DNA of 64,000 nucleotides from Verrucomicrobiota bacterium (GTDB taxonomy: Bacteria > Verrucomicrobiota > Kiritimatiellia > SS1-B-03-39 > UBA6053): positions 41,055 to 105,054 of the forward strand of contig JAFIGD010000012.1 of assembly GCA_020831625.1 (NCBI GenBank), written 5' to 3'. The notes beneath the pieces were generated by a model. It searched no databases and was not told the origin of the DNA. It was given only the letters and a program-made list of their open reading frames with translations. Shown piece by piece: positions 56,636 to 64,000 of the stretch. The stretch's first letter is position 1, and every line of letters begins with the position of its first letter. The position numbers were made by a program, and so were the translations under genes.

Positions 56636-56742
56636 ATGAATGCTTTGATTTTGAATCGGGAGTCGTTTTCGTTGCCGGAGGATGGGTGGTATCCGCCTAC
56701 GCGCAAGGCTTCGGCGGACACGTCAGTTTGGGGGTTGGTATG
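56636..56742 (+). pseudogene. Truncated duplicate start of Mu-like I-protein gene
   Basis: The frame reads MNALILNRESFSLPEDGWY and then breaks at CCGCCTACGCGCAAGGCTTCGGCGG. The same start (MNALLLNRESFELPGDGGY) recurs at 56740 with different codons, 104 bp later. This repeats the arrangement seen in the portal relic. Confidence 0.6.
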
Positions 56743-57476
56743 AACGCACTGTTACTGAACCGGGAGAGTTTTGAACTGCCAGGGGATGGTGGGTACCACC
56801 TCGCGCCGCTGGGGGTGTTCCCTCATGCGGGGGCGGGCGTTGTGCAGGTGGTGGATGCGGAGGCGTGCGGTGCGATGGCGGCGGCGTTTGGAGTGGAGGC
56901 GGCGGGGATGAATTTTGCCGGCCTGCTGATCGACTTTGACCATTTTTCGCTGGATGCGGGGAACAAGTCGGAGGCGGCGGGCTGGATTGTGGATTTGGAG
57001 GCGAGAACAGGGGGGATGTCTCGCACGGAGAACACGGAGAGCTCCTGGGTCACGAATGCAGGGGGCAGTTTGGGGGTGGTGGAGATTCTCTCACGGACCT
57101 GCCCGAAGTGCTGCGCACAGCGTTGCAGGCGGGGGCACGGGGGCTCGGAGGGGGAGGTGCGGGGGCTGGGTTGTGGGCGAAGATTCGCTGGTCGGACACG
57201 GGTGAGGCGGCGGTGCGGGGTGGCCGGTATCGGTATTTGTCGCCGGTTTGGTCGCGGGCGGATTGTGTGGACCTTGGCGATGGGAAAGTGCGTCCTGTGC
57301 GGTTGCTGAATGCGGCGGTGACGAATGATCCGAATTTGAAGGGGTTGGTGCCGTTGAGTAATGCGGCGCGGAGCGCCGAGAAGCTGGGAGCTGGGAGAGT
57401 GGATCCTGACTACCGCGATTTTTTTATTATTGCATATTCTAATGGCGACAATTACCATCTGCCGGAGTGCGAATAA
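56740..57476 (+). pseudogene. Frameshifted relic of Mu I-protein-like phage protease/scaffold
   Basis: From ATG 56740 the frame reads MNALLLNRESFELP, APLGVFPHAGAGVVQVVD and NFAGLLIDFDHFSLD, then KSEAAGWIVDLEARTGG. These are the N-terminal and active-site-like parts of the Mu gp32-type protease. An insert of about 150 bp with a frame change follows, and from 57171 another frame continues LWAKIRWSDTGEAAVRGGRYRYLSPVWSR, VRPVRLLNAAVTNDPNLKGLVPLS. The gene is thus interrupted and is not a full protease. It is the third phage relic in phage gene order. Confidence 0.72.
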
Positions 57477-57521
57477 TGTTTGCACCGTTGAACATGAATA
57501 ACCTCTAATTAAGGAAGTATA

Positions 57522-57905
57522 ATGCCCGAAGAATATATGATGGAAAATGGCCAAGGATCAGGATTCGTTCTGATCATTTGGTTGCTGGTGATGATCGTTA
57601 TCATCGCCGGAATTTGGAAAGTGTTCACCAAAGCCGGGAAACCGGGCTGGGCGAGTATCATTCCAATTTACAATATTGTGGTGCTTTTGGAGATCGTCGG
57701 AAGACCTTTGTGGTGGGTGGTTCTGTACTTTGTGCCGCTCGCAAATTTTGTCATTGCGATTTTGGTCGGCATCGATCTGGCCAAAGCGTTCGGAAAAGGC
57801 ACGGGTTTTGGCATAGGCCTGACATTTCTCGCGCCAATCTTTTACCCGATCCTCGGATTTGGTTCTGCGCAATATCGGGGCGCTTCCGCACCTGTCGCTG
57901 CCTGA
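57522..57905 (+). CDS. DUF5684-like small membrane protein
   Basis: The protein is 127 residues with four hydrophobic helices (about 14-29, 43-56, 62-80 and 90-108). The middle (GKPGWASIIPIYNIVVLLEIVGRPLWW) matches the DUF5684 family, small inner-membrane proteins often fused or adjacent to signal-peptidase-like genes. No catalytic motif is present. AAGGAAG precedes the ATG. It is followed by a strong terminator. The function is unknown. Confidence 0.75.
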   Translation: MPEEYMMENGQGSGFVLIIWLLVMIVIIAGIWKVFTKAGKPGWASIIPIYNIVVLLEIVGRPLWWVVLYFVPLANFVIAILVGIDLAKAFGKGTGFGIGLTFLAPIFYPILGFGSAQYRGASAPVAA

Positions 57906-57927
57906 AGAACCAAGCATACTTATGCCG

Positions 57928-57960
57928 AAAACCCCCCGCTTGTGCGGGGGTTTTCTTTTT
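57928..57960 (+). terminator. Intrinsic terminator of the DUF5684 gene
   Basis: AAAACCCCCCGC and GCGGGGGTTTT form a GC-rich stem around a 4-base loop (one C bulged), followed by TTTTCTTTTTCTTTTC. It is 22 bases after the stop codon and can also terminate on the opposite strand. Confidence 0.9.
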
Positions 57961-58002
57961 CTTTTCTCTTTTGCTCATTCATGGCGTGCCACCGAAAGCA
58001 AT

Positions 58003-58032
58003 CAGGCCGGTCTGTTTGAACAGACCGGCCTG
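58003..58032 (-). terminator. Stem-loop downstream of tRNA-fMet
   Basis: A 12-bp perfect stem (CAGGCCGGTCTG at 58003-58014, CAGACCGGCCTG at 58021-58032) closes a 6-base loop. It lies 10 bases past the tRNA 3' end on the minus strand. The T tract is poor, so it may act as a processing or rho-type end. Confidence 0.55.
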
Positions 58033-58042
58033 ACGCGAAAGA

Positions 58043-58119
<77 letters not shown>

Positions 58120-58242
58120 ATGAGATGTGAAGATTTAGCTTAAGCTTCGGAAAATGGCAAGGAGAAAGATGGGATTTCTTTGCGCGTGAAGCTTGTGGGG
58201 CTTGTGGCTTGATTCTTGGCGGGGTTTGATTAGGTTTCGCAC

Positions 58243-59664
58243 ATGACAAGTCCAGCAGCACAGTTTAAGTCGGAAACGGTGGAGAGCACCAGGGATTTTG
58301 ATCACCGCCGGTGGATGCAGGGGGCGCTGGCGGGCTATGAGGTGACCCGGGGCGGGACGGAGGCAACCTTCGGGGATTTCGAGGCGGCCCGGAAAACCGC
58401 GGCGGCCATTAAATGGGACGCGATTGAGGGGCTTGAGGGTTATCTGGGGGCGTTCGCGGATAAACTGGAGTCGCGGGGCACAAAGGTGTTCTGGGCGGCG
58501 AACGGCTATGAGGCGGTGGATTACATTCTGGATGTCTGCCGGAAAAAGCAGGCGAAGAAGATTATTAAGTCTAAGTGCATGACCACGGAGGAGATTCATT
58601 TGAATCCGGCTCTGGAGCGGGCGGGCATGGAGGTGGTGGAGTCGGATCTGGGTGAATACATCGTTCAGTTGAAGAAGGAGGCTCCGTTCCATTTTGTGTT
58701 TCCGGCCATGCATTTGAAACGGGATGTGATCAGTAAGCTGTTTGAAGAGAATCTGGGGACCGCGCCGAGTGATGATCCGGAGGAATTGACAATGATCGCG
58801 CGGCGGGTGATGCGGCGGAAGTACTGCGAGGCGGATATCGGGATCAGCGGCGCGAATTTTGCGGTGGCGGATTCGGGGATGATTTCGATTACGGAGAATG
58901 AGGGGAATGCGCGGCTGACGACGTCGCTGCCGAAGGTGCACATTGCGGTGATGGGGATTGAGAAGGTGGTGCCGAAGCTGGAGGATTTGTCGGTGATGCT
59001 GCAGATGCTGGGGACGGCGGGAACGGGGCAGTGGCTGACGGCGTACAATTCGATGATCGGCGGACCGCGTCAGCCGGGGGAAACGGACGGTCCGGAGGAG
59101 TTTCATGTGGTGTTGCTGGATAATCACCGGACGAAATTGTTGGCGGATCCGGAGCAGCGGGACGCGTTGCGGTGCATTCGCTGCGGGGCGTGTCTGAATG
59201 TGTGCCCGATTTTCAAGAACATCGGCGGGCACAATTACGGAACGACGTACCAGGGGCCGATCGGTTCGGTGATTACCCCGCATTTGCGGGGATTGCAGTC
59301 GTACAAGCATTTGTCGTTCAGCAGTTCGCTGTGCGGGGCATGCACGGAGACGTGTCCGGTGAAGATTGATCTGCATCATCATTTGATGCGGAACCGGCGG
59401 AATTCGGTGCAGGAAAAGGGCGGAACGGTGGAGCGGTGGATGTTTGGTCGGTTTGTGAAACTGATGACGAATCCGAGGAAGTACCGGGGCGGTGAGGGGA
59501 TGATGCGGCTGGGGGCGAAGCTGTGGTCGCCGATCAAGGGCACCAAGGTGGATCCGCTGAAGGCGTGGACCGCGTCGCGGGATTTGCCGGCGCCGGCGCC
59601 GAAGTCGTTTATGAAACAGTGGGAAGAGAAAAAAGCACGTGAAAAGAATGGAGGTGCGTCATGA
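58243..59664 (+). CDS. lutB: LutB-like iron-sulfur subunit of lactate utilisation
   Basis: The protein is 473 residues. The N-terminal LUD domain (about 60-290: KSKCMTTEEIHLNP, ISGANFAVADSG) is followed by two 4Fe-4S ferredoxin motifs (CIRCGACLNVCP near 311, CGACTETCP near 364). In Bacillus-type lactate utilisation LutABC oxidises L-lactate to pyruvate; LutB is the electron-transfer subunit. The normal LutA partner (cysteine-rich CCG domains) is not next to it: upstream lies tRNA-fMet. LutC follows with an ATGA overlap. Family assignment is strong; the complex's full composition is open. Confidence 0.92.
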   Translation: MTSPAAQFKSETVESTRDFDHRRWMQGALAGYEVTRGGTEATFGDFEAARKTAAAIKWDAIEGLEGYLGAFADKLESRGTKVFWAANGYEAVDYILDVCRKKQAKKIIKSKCMTTEEIHLNPALERAGMEVVESDLGEYIVQLKKEAPFHFVFPAMHLKRDVISKLFEENLGTAPSDDPEELTMIARRVMRRKYCEADIGISGANFAVADSGMISITENEGNARLTTSLPKVHIAVMGIEKVVPKLEDLSVMLQMLGTAGTGQWLTAYNSMIGGPRQPGETDGPEEFHVVLLDNHRTKLLADPEQRDALRCIRCGACLNVCPIFKNIGGHNYGTTYQGPIGSVITPHLRGLQSYKHLSFSSSLCGACTETCPVKIDLHHHLMRNRRNSVQEKGGTVERWMFGRFVKLMTNPRKYRGGEGMMRLGAKLWSPIKGTKVDPLKAWTASRDLPAPAPKSFMKQWEEKKAREKNGGAS

Positions 59665-60353
59665 GTCGGCGCGAGGATATTCTGGGCCGGGTGCGGGAGG
59701 CGCTTTCGGTGCCGAGCGACGCGGGGGTGCGGGCGGAGTCCGGTGATGGCGTGCGGGATGTGCGGGAGGCGCGCGGGTTTTTGCCTCCCGGAGGCGACAG
59801 CCCGGAGGAGCGGCTGGCGATTTTCCGGGCGCTGGCGGAGAAGTTGAAGGCGGAGGTGACGGTGTTCGGCGGCATGGACGAGGCGAAAGCGACCCTGGCG
59901 GCGTGGGTGAAAAAAGAGGGCTGGACGCGGGTGGGGAGTCATCATCATGCGCTCACGGATGCCTTGCTGGCGGATGCGACTGCGGATGCGACTGCGGAGG
60001 TGACGTGGACGGACGATGAGCCGTCGGTGGATGAACTGGAGCGTTTGCCGGTGGGGATTTCGGCCTGCGAGGCGCTGATCGCGCAGACGGGTTCGGTGCT
60101 GATCACCAACCGCGGGTGCGGGGGGCGGGCGTTGAGCGTGCTGCCGCCGCATCATATCGTGATCGCGACGATGGATCAGTTGCTGCCGGACATGCTGGCG
60201 GGGTTTGATGTGTTAAAGGAGCGGTACGGGGATACGACGCCGAGTCTGATTTCGTTTATTACCGGCGCCAGCAGGACGGGGGATATTGAGCGGATTCTGG
60301 TGCTGGGCGCGCACGGTCCGAAGCGTTTGTCGATTTGGATTGTGGGGGAGTAA
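59661..60353 (+). CDS. lutC: LutC-like LUD-domain protein
   Basis: The protein is 230 residues with the LUD fold: RREDILGRVREAL at the start, GISACEALIAQTGSVLITNRG (about 132-152) and FITGASRTGDIERILVLGAHGPKRL at the end. It is a small partner of the lactate-oxidation complex. Its start overlaps the lutB stop by 4 bases (ATGA), so the two are translated together. The region following is repeat-rich. Confidence 0.92.
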   Translation: MSRREDILGRVREALSVPSDAGVRAESGDGVRDVREARGFLPPGGDSPEERLAIFRALAEKLKAEVTVFGGMDEAKATLAAWVKKEGWTRVGSHHHALTDALLADATADATAEVTWTDDEPSVDELERLPVGISACEALIAQTGSVLITNRGCGGRALSVLPPHHIVIATMDQLLPDMLAGFDVLKERYGDTTPSLISFITGASRTGDIERILVLGAHGPKRLSIWIVGE

Positions 60354-60805
60354 GGCGGGGAGAAATCCTTTGGAAACATAACCACGGATGAACACGGATG
60401 GACACGGATCTTTGAGGCAGGGTGGCGTTTTGAACAGAAGGAAAGGAAGGGAGCGAAGGGCGGTGAGGCAGAGGGGAAGTTGAACCACTGATGACACTGA
60501 TTTTCACTGATTTTCACTGATCTTTGGGGCAGGGGCTGAGAGGCAGAGCGGGTATGAAAATATGGATGGACACAGATCATTGGGGGAGGGGACGTTTTGA
60601 ACTGAAGGGAAGGAAGAGAGCGATGGGCTTTGGGGCAGAGGGGAAGGGTGAAGGTAAACGCGAATTGACTCGAAGGGGAGCACATGCTTTTGTTCGGGTA
60701 TGATAACGAATTTTGTAGAGGATGAAGAGAGGAAACGTCATTGGCTTGTCGGGGTTGGGATCGGCTTCGGGGCTCTGATCACTCCGGGGGTGCTGGTGTT
60801 TTGAG
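60354..60805. repeat. Left copy of a compound ~285-bp repeat, then spacer with a small ORF
   Basis: From 60372 to about 60656 there is a two-part unit. Part A has ACCACGGATGAACACGGAT, GAACAGAAGG..GAAGGG and GTTGAACCACTGATGACACTGA. Part B has GGATCATTGG-like and TTTTGAACTGAAGGGAAGGAAGAG. The same A-B order returns at 63608-63860 in the same orientation, beyond the next gene. The copies are similar but not identical. Beyond the repeat only a 34-codon frame (60700-60804) is seen. Confidence 0.75.
60700..60804 (+). CDS. Possible 34-residue membrane peptide upstream of the TOTE gene
   Basis: The frame starts ATGATAACGAAT and codes for a peptide with a charged start (NFVEDEERKRHW) and a hydrophobic end (LVGVGIGFGALITPGVLVF), which could be one membrane helix. 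It ends one base before the ATG of the primase-helicase gene, whose first codons are also ATGATAACGAAT. No clear ribosome site was found. It may be chance or a regulatory leader peptide. Very uncertain. Confidence 0.25.
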   Translation: MITNFVEDEERKRHWLVGVGIGFGALITPGVLVF

Positions 60806-63601
60806 ATGATAACGAATCGTTCCACGCCGGAGGAGAAGATTGCATTGTTTTGCTCTTTGTTTCGGGGAAGAGAGGATGTTTATGCCCGTCGGTTTGAGAA
60901 TCGGAAAACGGGGCGGAGCGGGTATGCACCGGCGTGCGGGAATGAGTGGGTGCGGGGGCTTTGTGAAAAACCGCGAATCAAATGCGCGAACTGCTCTAAT
61001 CGAGATTTTCTTCCGGTGGATGCGGACTCGGTTCGTTGTCATTTGACGGGCGTGGATGAGAAGGGAAAACCCTTTGTGATGGGCCTGTATCCGATGTTGC
61101 CGGATGAAACCTGTCGGTTTTTGGCGCTGGACCTGGACAAGGCGGATTGGCGGGCGGACGCGGTGGCGCTGCTGGAAACCTGCGGGCGGCTGAAAGTGCC
61201 AGCCGCTTTGGAGCGGTCCCGCTCCGGGAACGGGGCGCATCTTTGGATTTTTTTCACTGAGCCGGTTTCGGCGGTTCTGGCCCGGAAATTGGGGGCGGTT
61301 CTGTTGACCGGCACGATGGAGCGAAGACCGGAGTTGGGGTTTGATTCGTATGATCGAATGTTTCCGAATCAGGACACTCTGCCTTCAGGCGGTTTTGGGA
61401 ATCTGATTGCGTTGCCGCTTCAGTTTGAGGCTCGGAAGTCAAGCAACAAGCTTTTTCTGAAGGAGAACGTTGATCCGTGGTCGGATCCGTGGGCGTTTTT
61501 GGCTTCGCTGCAAAGAATGACCCGCGCGGAAGTGGCGCGGGTGGTGGAGGATGCGCAGGAAAGGGACTTGGTTTTGGGTGTTCGCGCGGTTCCGGAGGAA
61601 GAGGGCCTCGATAAGCCCTGGCGGCTGAAGCCGTCCCGTCTACCTTCCGCGTTGTTGGAGGAGGCTGTTCCTGAACGGGTTGTCCTCACGTTAAGTGATC
61701 AGATTTATATTGAGAAATCCGACGTGACCCCTTCGCTGCGGAACCGGCTGCTCCGCCTGGCCGCGTTCCAGAATCCCGAGTTTTACAAGGCACAGGCCAT
61801 GCGTCTGCCAACGTACACTCTGCCGCAGATTATTGCCTGTGCGGAGGAGTATCCGGATCATGTCGCCTTGCCGAGAGGTTGTCTGGAGGATGTTAAAACA
61901 CTCCTGAAGCATTACGGAATCCGTCGCAAAACGGTCGATAAGCGGTTTAAGGGTGTCGCCATCCACGTAGAGTTTCAAGGAGAATTGCGGGACGATCAGC
62001 AAAAGGCGATGAATCATTTGCTCAAGCATGACACCGGTGTTCTGGCCGCGACCACCGCCTTCGGGAAGACGGTTCTGGCCGCGGCGGTCATTGCGGAGCG
62101 GGGCGTGAACACATTGATTTTGGTGCATCGCAAACAGCTCATGGAGCAGTGGGTGGAGCGGTTGTCCACTTTTCTTTCAATGAGCGAAAAGGAATTTGGA
62201 TGCCTGGGCGGCGGCAAACGGTCATTGAAGGGGAAGGTGGATGTGGCTTTGTTGCCGAGTTTGGTGCGCAAGGGGCAAGTGGATGATCGGATTGCGGAGT
62301 ACGGCCAGGTGATTGTGGATGAGTGTCATCATGTGTCGGCCCGGAATTTTGAACTGGGATTGCGGCGGGCAAAAGCCCGGTATGTTTTGGGTTTATCCGC
62401 CACTGTCACCCGCAAAGACGGACATCATCCGATTATTTTTATGCAGTGCGGACCGGTTCGACACCGCGTGGAGGCGAGGGATCACGCCGGAACGCAGTCG
62501 TTTTCGAAACAGGTGATTGTCAGGCCGACGGGCTTTAAACCCCTGGTCGAAGATTCGGAAAATATCCGCCAGGATTTTGGCCGGTGGCTGAATGAGATCA
62601 GTTTGGATGAGTCCCGAAACCGCATGATTGTGGAGGATGTGCTTTCGGCCCTGGAGGCAAATGAACATCCCCTGGTGTTAACGGAGCGTGTGGAGCATTT
62701 GTCGGTTTTGGCGGAGGCGTTTCTCAAACGGGGTGTGTTGGTGGTTCAGTTGCGGGGCGGGCTGAGTTCACGGGAGTTGGACACGGCCTTGAAGAGTCGG
62801 GATGTTGAAAAACGGGTGGTGATTGCCACCGGAAAGTTTGTCGGGGAAGGGTTTGATGATCCGAAATTGGACGCGCTGTTTTTGACGATGCCGGTTTCCT
62901 GGAAAGGGGTGTTGACGCAGTATGTCGGGCGGCTGCACCGTCAAGTGAACGGAAAGACCCGCGTTCGGGTTTATGACTATGCGGATGTGAATCACCCGGT
63001 GTTTTCGCGGATGTTTGATAGACGGTGCAAGGTGTATGAGGCGCTTGGCTATACGGTGTTGATTCCGGCGAGCGCGATTCCCGGCTGGCCGACAGACGTG
63101 CCCCTGCCGGTCAATCCGGAATGGAAGCGGGATCACGGCAACAGTGTGCGGCGGCTGGTGCGGGACGGAGTGGATATTCCTCTGGCGCAATTGTTTGTGG
63201 ATGCGAGTTATGAAGCGGTGTCCGGGGAACTCGCGGGTGAAGACCGAGCCCGCAGCGCTTCGGAGCTGTTTTTGTGGAGACGGCTGGAAAGTCTGGGCGC
63301 GACGGCGGGGCGCTTTAAGATGAATGAAACATTGGCGATTCCGTTTCGCGGGCAGGGGTTTATGGAGGTGGATTTTCTGGATCGGGAGGCAAAGTTGGTG
63401 ATTGAACTGGACGGTGCCGCTCATTTCGCCAGCCTCGAGGCGTATCGACGGGATCGTGAAAAAGATATGCTGCTTCAGGAAAACGGTTTTTGGGTGCTAC
63501 GATTTTTGGCCGGGGATCTGACCACGCATCTGGATGCGGTGCTGGACCTGATTTTACGGGCGGTGGGGAGGAGGGAGACCACGGATGCTGTGAGGCAGTA
63601 A
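60806..63601 (+). CDS. TOTE-type conflict protein: AEP primase + SF2 helicase + DUF559/Vsr-like nuclease fusion
   Basis: The protein is 931 residues. Residues 1-215 are an archaeo-eukaryotic-primase-like domain with cysteines Cys53, Cys60 and Cys63, the catalytic DLD (Asp109, Asp111), SGNGAH (140-145) and TLPSGGFGNLIALPLQ. Residues 390-780 are a superfamily 2 helicase (TTAFGKT at 416-422, VDECHH 504-509, GLSAT, QYVGRLHR). The C-terminus is a PD-(D/E)XK DUF559/Vsr-like nuclease (MEVDFLDREAKLVIELDG). This architecture matches the TOTE conflict systems described from comparative genomics; it is thought to act against foreign DNA. Start ATG 60806 has only a weak ribosome site. Repeats flank it on both sides. 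Confidence 0.8.
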   Translation: MITNRSTPEEKIALFCSLFRGREDVYARRFENRKTGRSGYAPACGNEWVRGLCEKPRIKCANCSNRDFLPVDADSVRCHLTGVDEKGKPFVMGLYPMLPDETCRFLALDLDKADWRADAVALLETCGRLKVPAALERSRSGNGAHLWIFFTEPVSAVLARKLGAVLLTGTMERRPELGFDSYDRMFPNQDTLPSGGFGNLIALPLQFEARKSSNKLFLKENVDPWSDPWAFLASLQRMTRAEVARVVEDAQERDLVLGVRAVPEEEGLDKPWRLKPSRLPSALLEEAVPERVVLTLSDQIYIEKSDVTPSLRNRLLRLAAFQNPEFYKAQAMRLPTYTLPQIIACAEEYPDHVALPRGCLEDVKTLLKHYGIRRKTVDKRFKGVAIHVEFQGELRDDQQKAMNHLLKHDTGVLAATTAFGKTVLAAAVIAERGVNTLILVHRKQLMEQWVERLSTFLSMSEKEFGCLGGGKRSLKGKVDVALLPSLVRKGQVDDRIAEYGQVIVDECHHVSARNFELGLRRAKARYVLGLSATVTRKDGHHPIIFMQCGPVRHRVEARDHAGTQSFSKQVIVRPTGFKPLVEDSENIRQDFGRWLNEISLDESRNRMIVEDVLSALEANEHPLVLTERVEHLSVLAEAFLKRGVLVVQLRGGLSSRELDTALKSRDVEKRVVIATGKFVGEGFDDPKLDALFLTMPVSWKGVLTQYVGRLHRQVNGKTRVRVYDYADVNHPVFSRMFDRRCKVYEALGYTVLIPASAIPGWPTDVPLPVNPEWKRDHGNSVRRLVRDGVDIPLAQLFVDASYEAVSGELAGEDRARSASELFLWRRLESLGATAGRFKMNETLAIPFRGQGFMEVDFLDREAKLVIELDGAAHFASLEAYRRDREKDMLLQENGFWVLRFLAGDLTTHLDAVLDLILRAVGRRETTDAVRQ

Positions 63602-64000
63602 GAGAGAGAACCACGGATTCACACGGATAAACACGGATCTTGGAGGCAGACTGTTGTTTAGAACAGAAGGGAAGTAAGGGAACGAAGGGCTGTGAGGCAG
63701 AGGGGAAGTTGAACCACTGATGACACTGAATTTCACTGATCTTTGGGGAAGGGGCTGTGAAGGCAAAGCGGGGATGTAATCACGGATGAACACGGATCAT
63801 TGGGGCAGGAGGCGTTTTGAACTGAAGAAAAGGAAGAGAACGAAGGGCTGTGAGGCGGGGGGATAAAATTTCAGTAATGGGTTGATTGGAAGGGGGTAAG
63901 TACGGTGAAAGTTAGGAAAGGATTAGGGCGGCGTTCTGGAATCTCAAAAAAAGAATAAAAGAGGAGTTGACGGTGGGGAGAAAATGCATATAACCCGCCG
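63602..64000. repeat. Right copy of the compound repeat and window end
   Basis: 63608-63860 repeats the A-B order of 60372-60656 (ACCACGGATTCACACGGATAAACACGGAT, GAACAGAAGG, GTTGAACCACTGATGACACTGA, then a GGATCATTGGG part). The last 100 bases (AAAATGCATATAACCC near 63982) hold no gene I can support. Confidence 0.75.

Overview
The window comes from a bacterial chromosome with fairly high GC content. It is most likely Verrucomicrobiota (Opitutia-like) or the related Kiritimatiellota. This is inferred from features typical of those groups: two PEP-CTERM proteins, a fused LacI-type/AraC-type regulator, SHD1 domains on secreted proteins, very large secreted proteins built of Ig-like domains, and parallel beta-helix proteins. 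No rRNA is present, so the rank stays open.

Layout. Positions 1-14860 carry an outer-membrane protein end, a small DUF2892 membrane protein, a secreted protein with a cysteine-free formylglycine-generating-enzyme fold, and a 3735-residue secreted subtilisin-like protein. Positions 14830-18367 hold a XylR-like regulator divergent from two PEP-CTERM genes. Positions 18481-23923 are core genes: a UbiA-type prenyltransferase, a metallophosphoesterase, a sigma54 response regulator, purH and a lipoprotein. Positions 24088-32385 are all on the minus strand: a DUF4091/GH123-like protein, an MscS-like channel, an MFS transporter, and three secreted proteins with YGANIGW or beta-helix repeats. Positions 32711-42197 hold a frameshifted CsgG/Sel1-like gene, a thioredoxin-like protein, a GT-C/M20 peptidase/diacylglycerol-kinase operon and a possible metallopeptidase lipoprotein.

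Positions 42279-47991 hold a two-gene, translationally coupled unit that looks like an undescribed defence or conflict system. It pairs an AAA_14/DUF4143 ATPase with a STAND-like NTPase of about 1506 residues that has an N-terminal Mrr-like nuclease domain. It sits beside tRNA-Gly and looks poorer in GC than its neighbours. hrpA and msrB follow.

Positions 52965-57476 are an accessory patch. It holds hicBA, the relics of three Mu-like phage genes in phage order (terminase, portal, I-protein protease), a NYN nuclease, a candidate small RNA and a HEPN/abortive-infection-like gene. Two of the phage relics begin with a duplicated, truncated start that breaks off at a similar short repeat.

After tRNA-fMet comes a lutBC pair without an adjacent lutA. 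The window ends with a primase-helicase-nuclease fusion (TOTE-type conflict protein, 60806-63601) preceded by a possible 34-residue membrane peptide and flanked on both sides by related direct repeats of about 250 bp. Three separate defence-like loci in about 22 kb make the right third of the window a defence-rich accessory zone.
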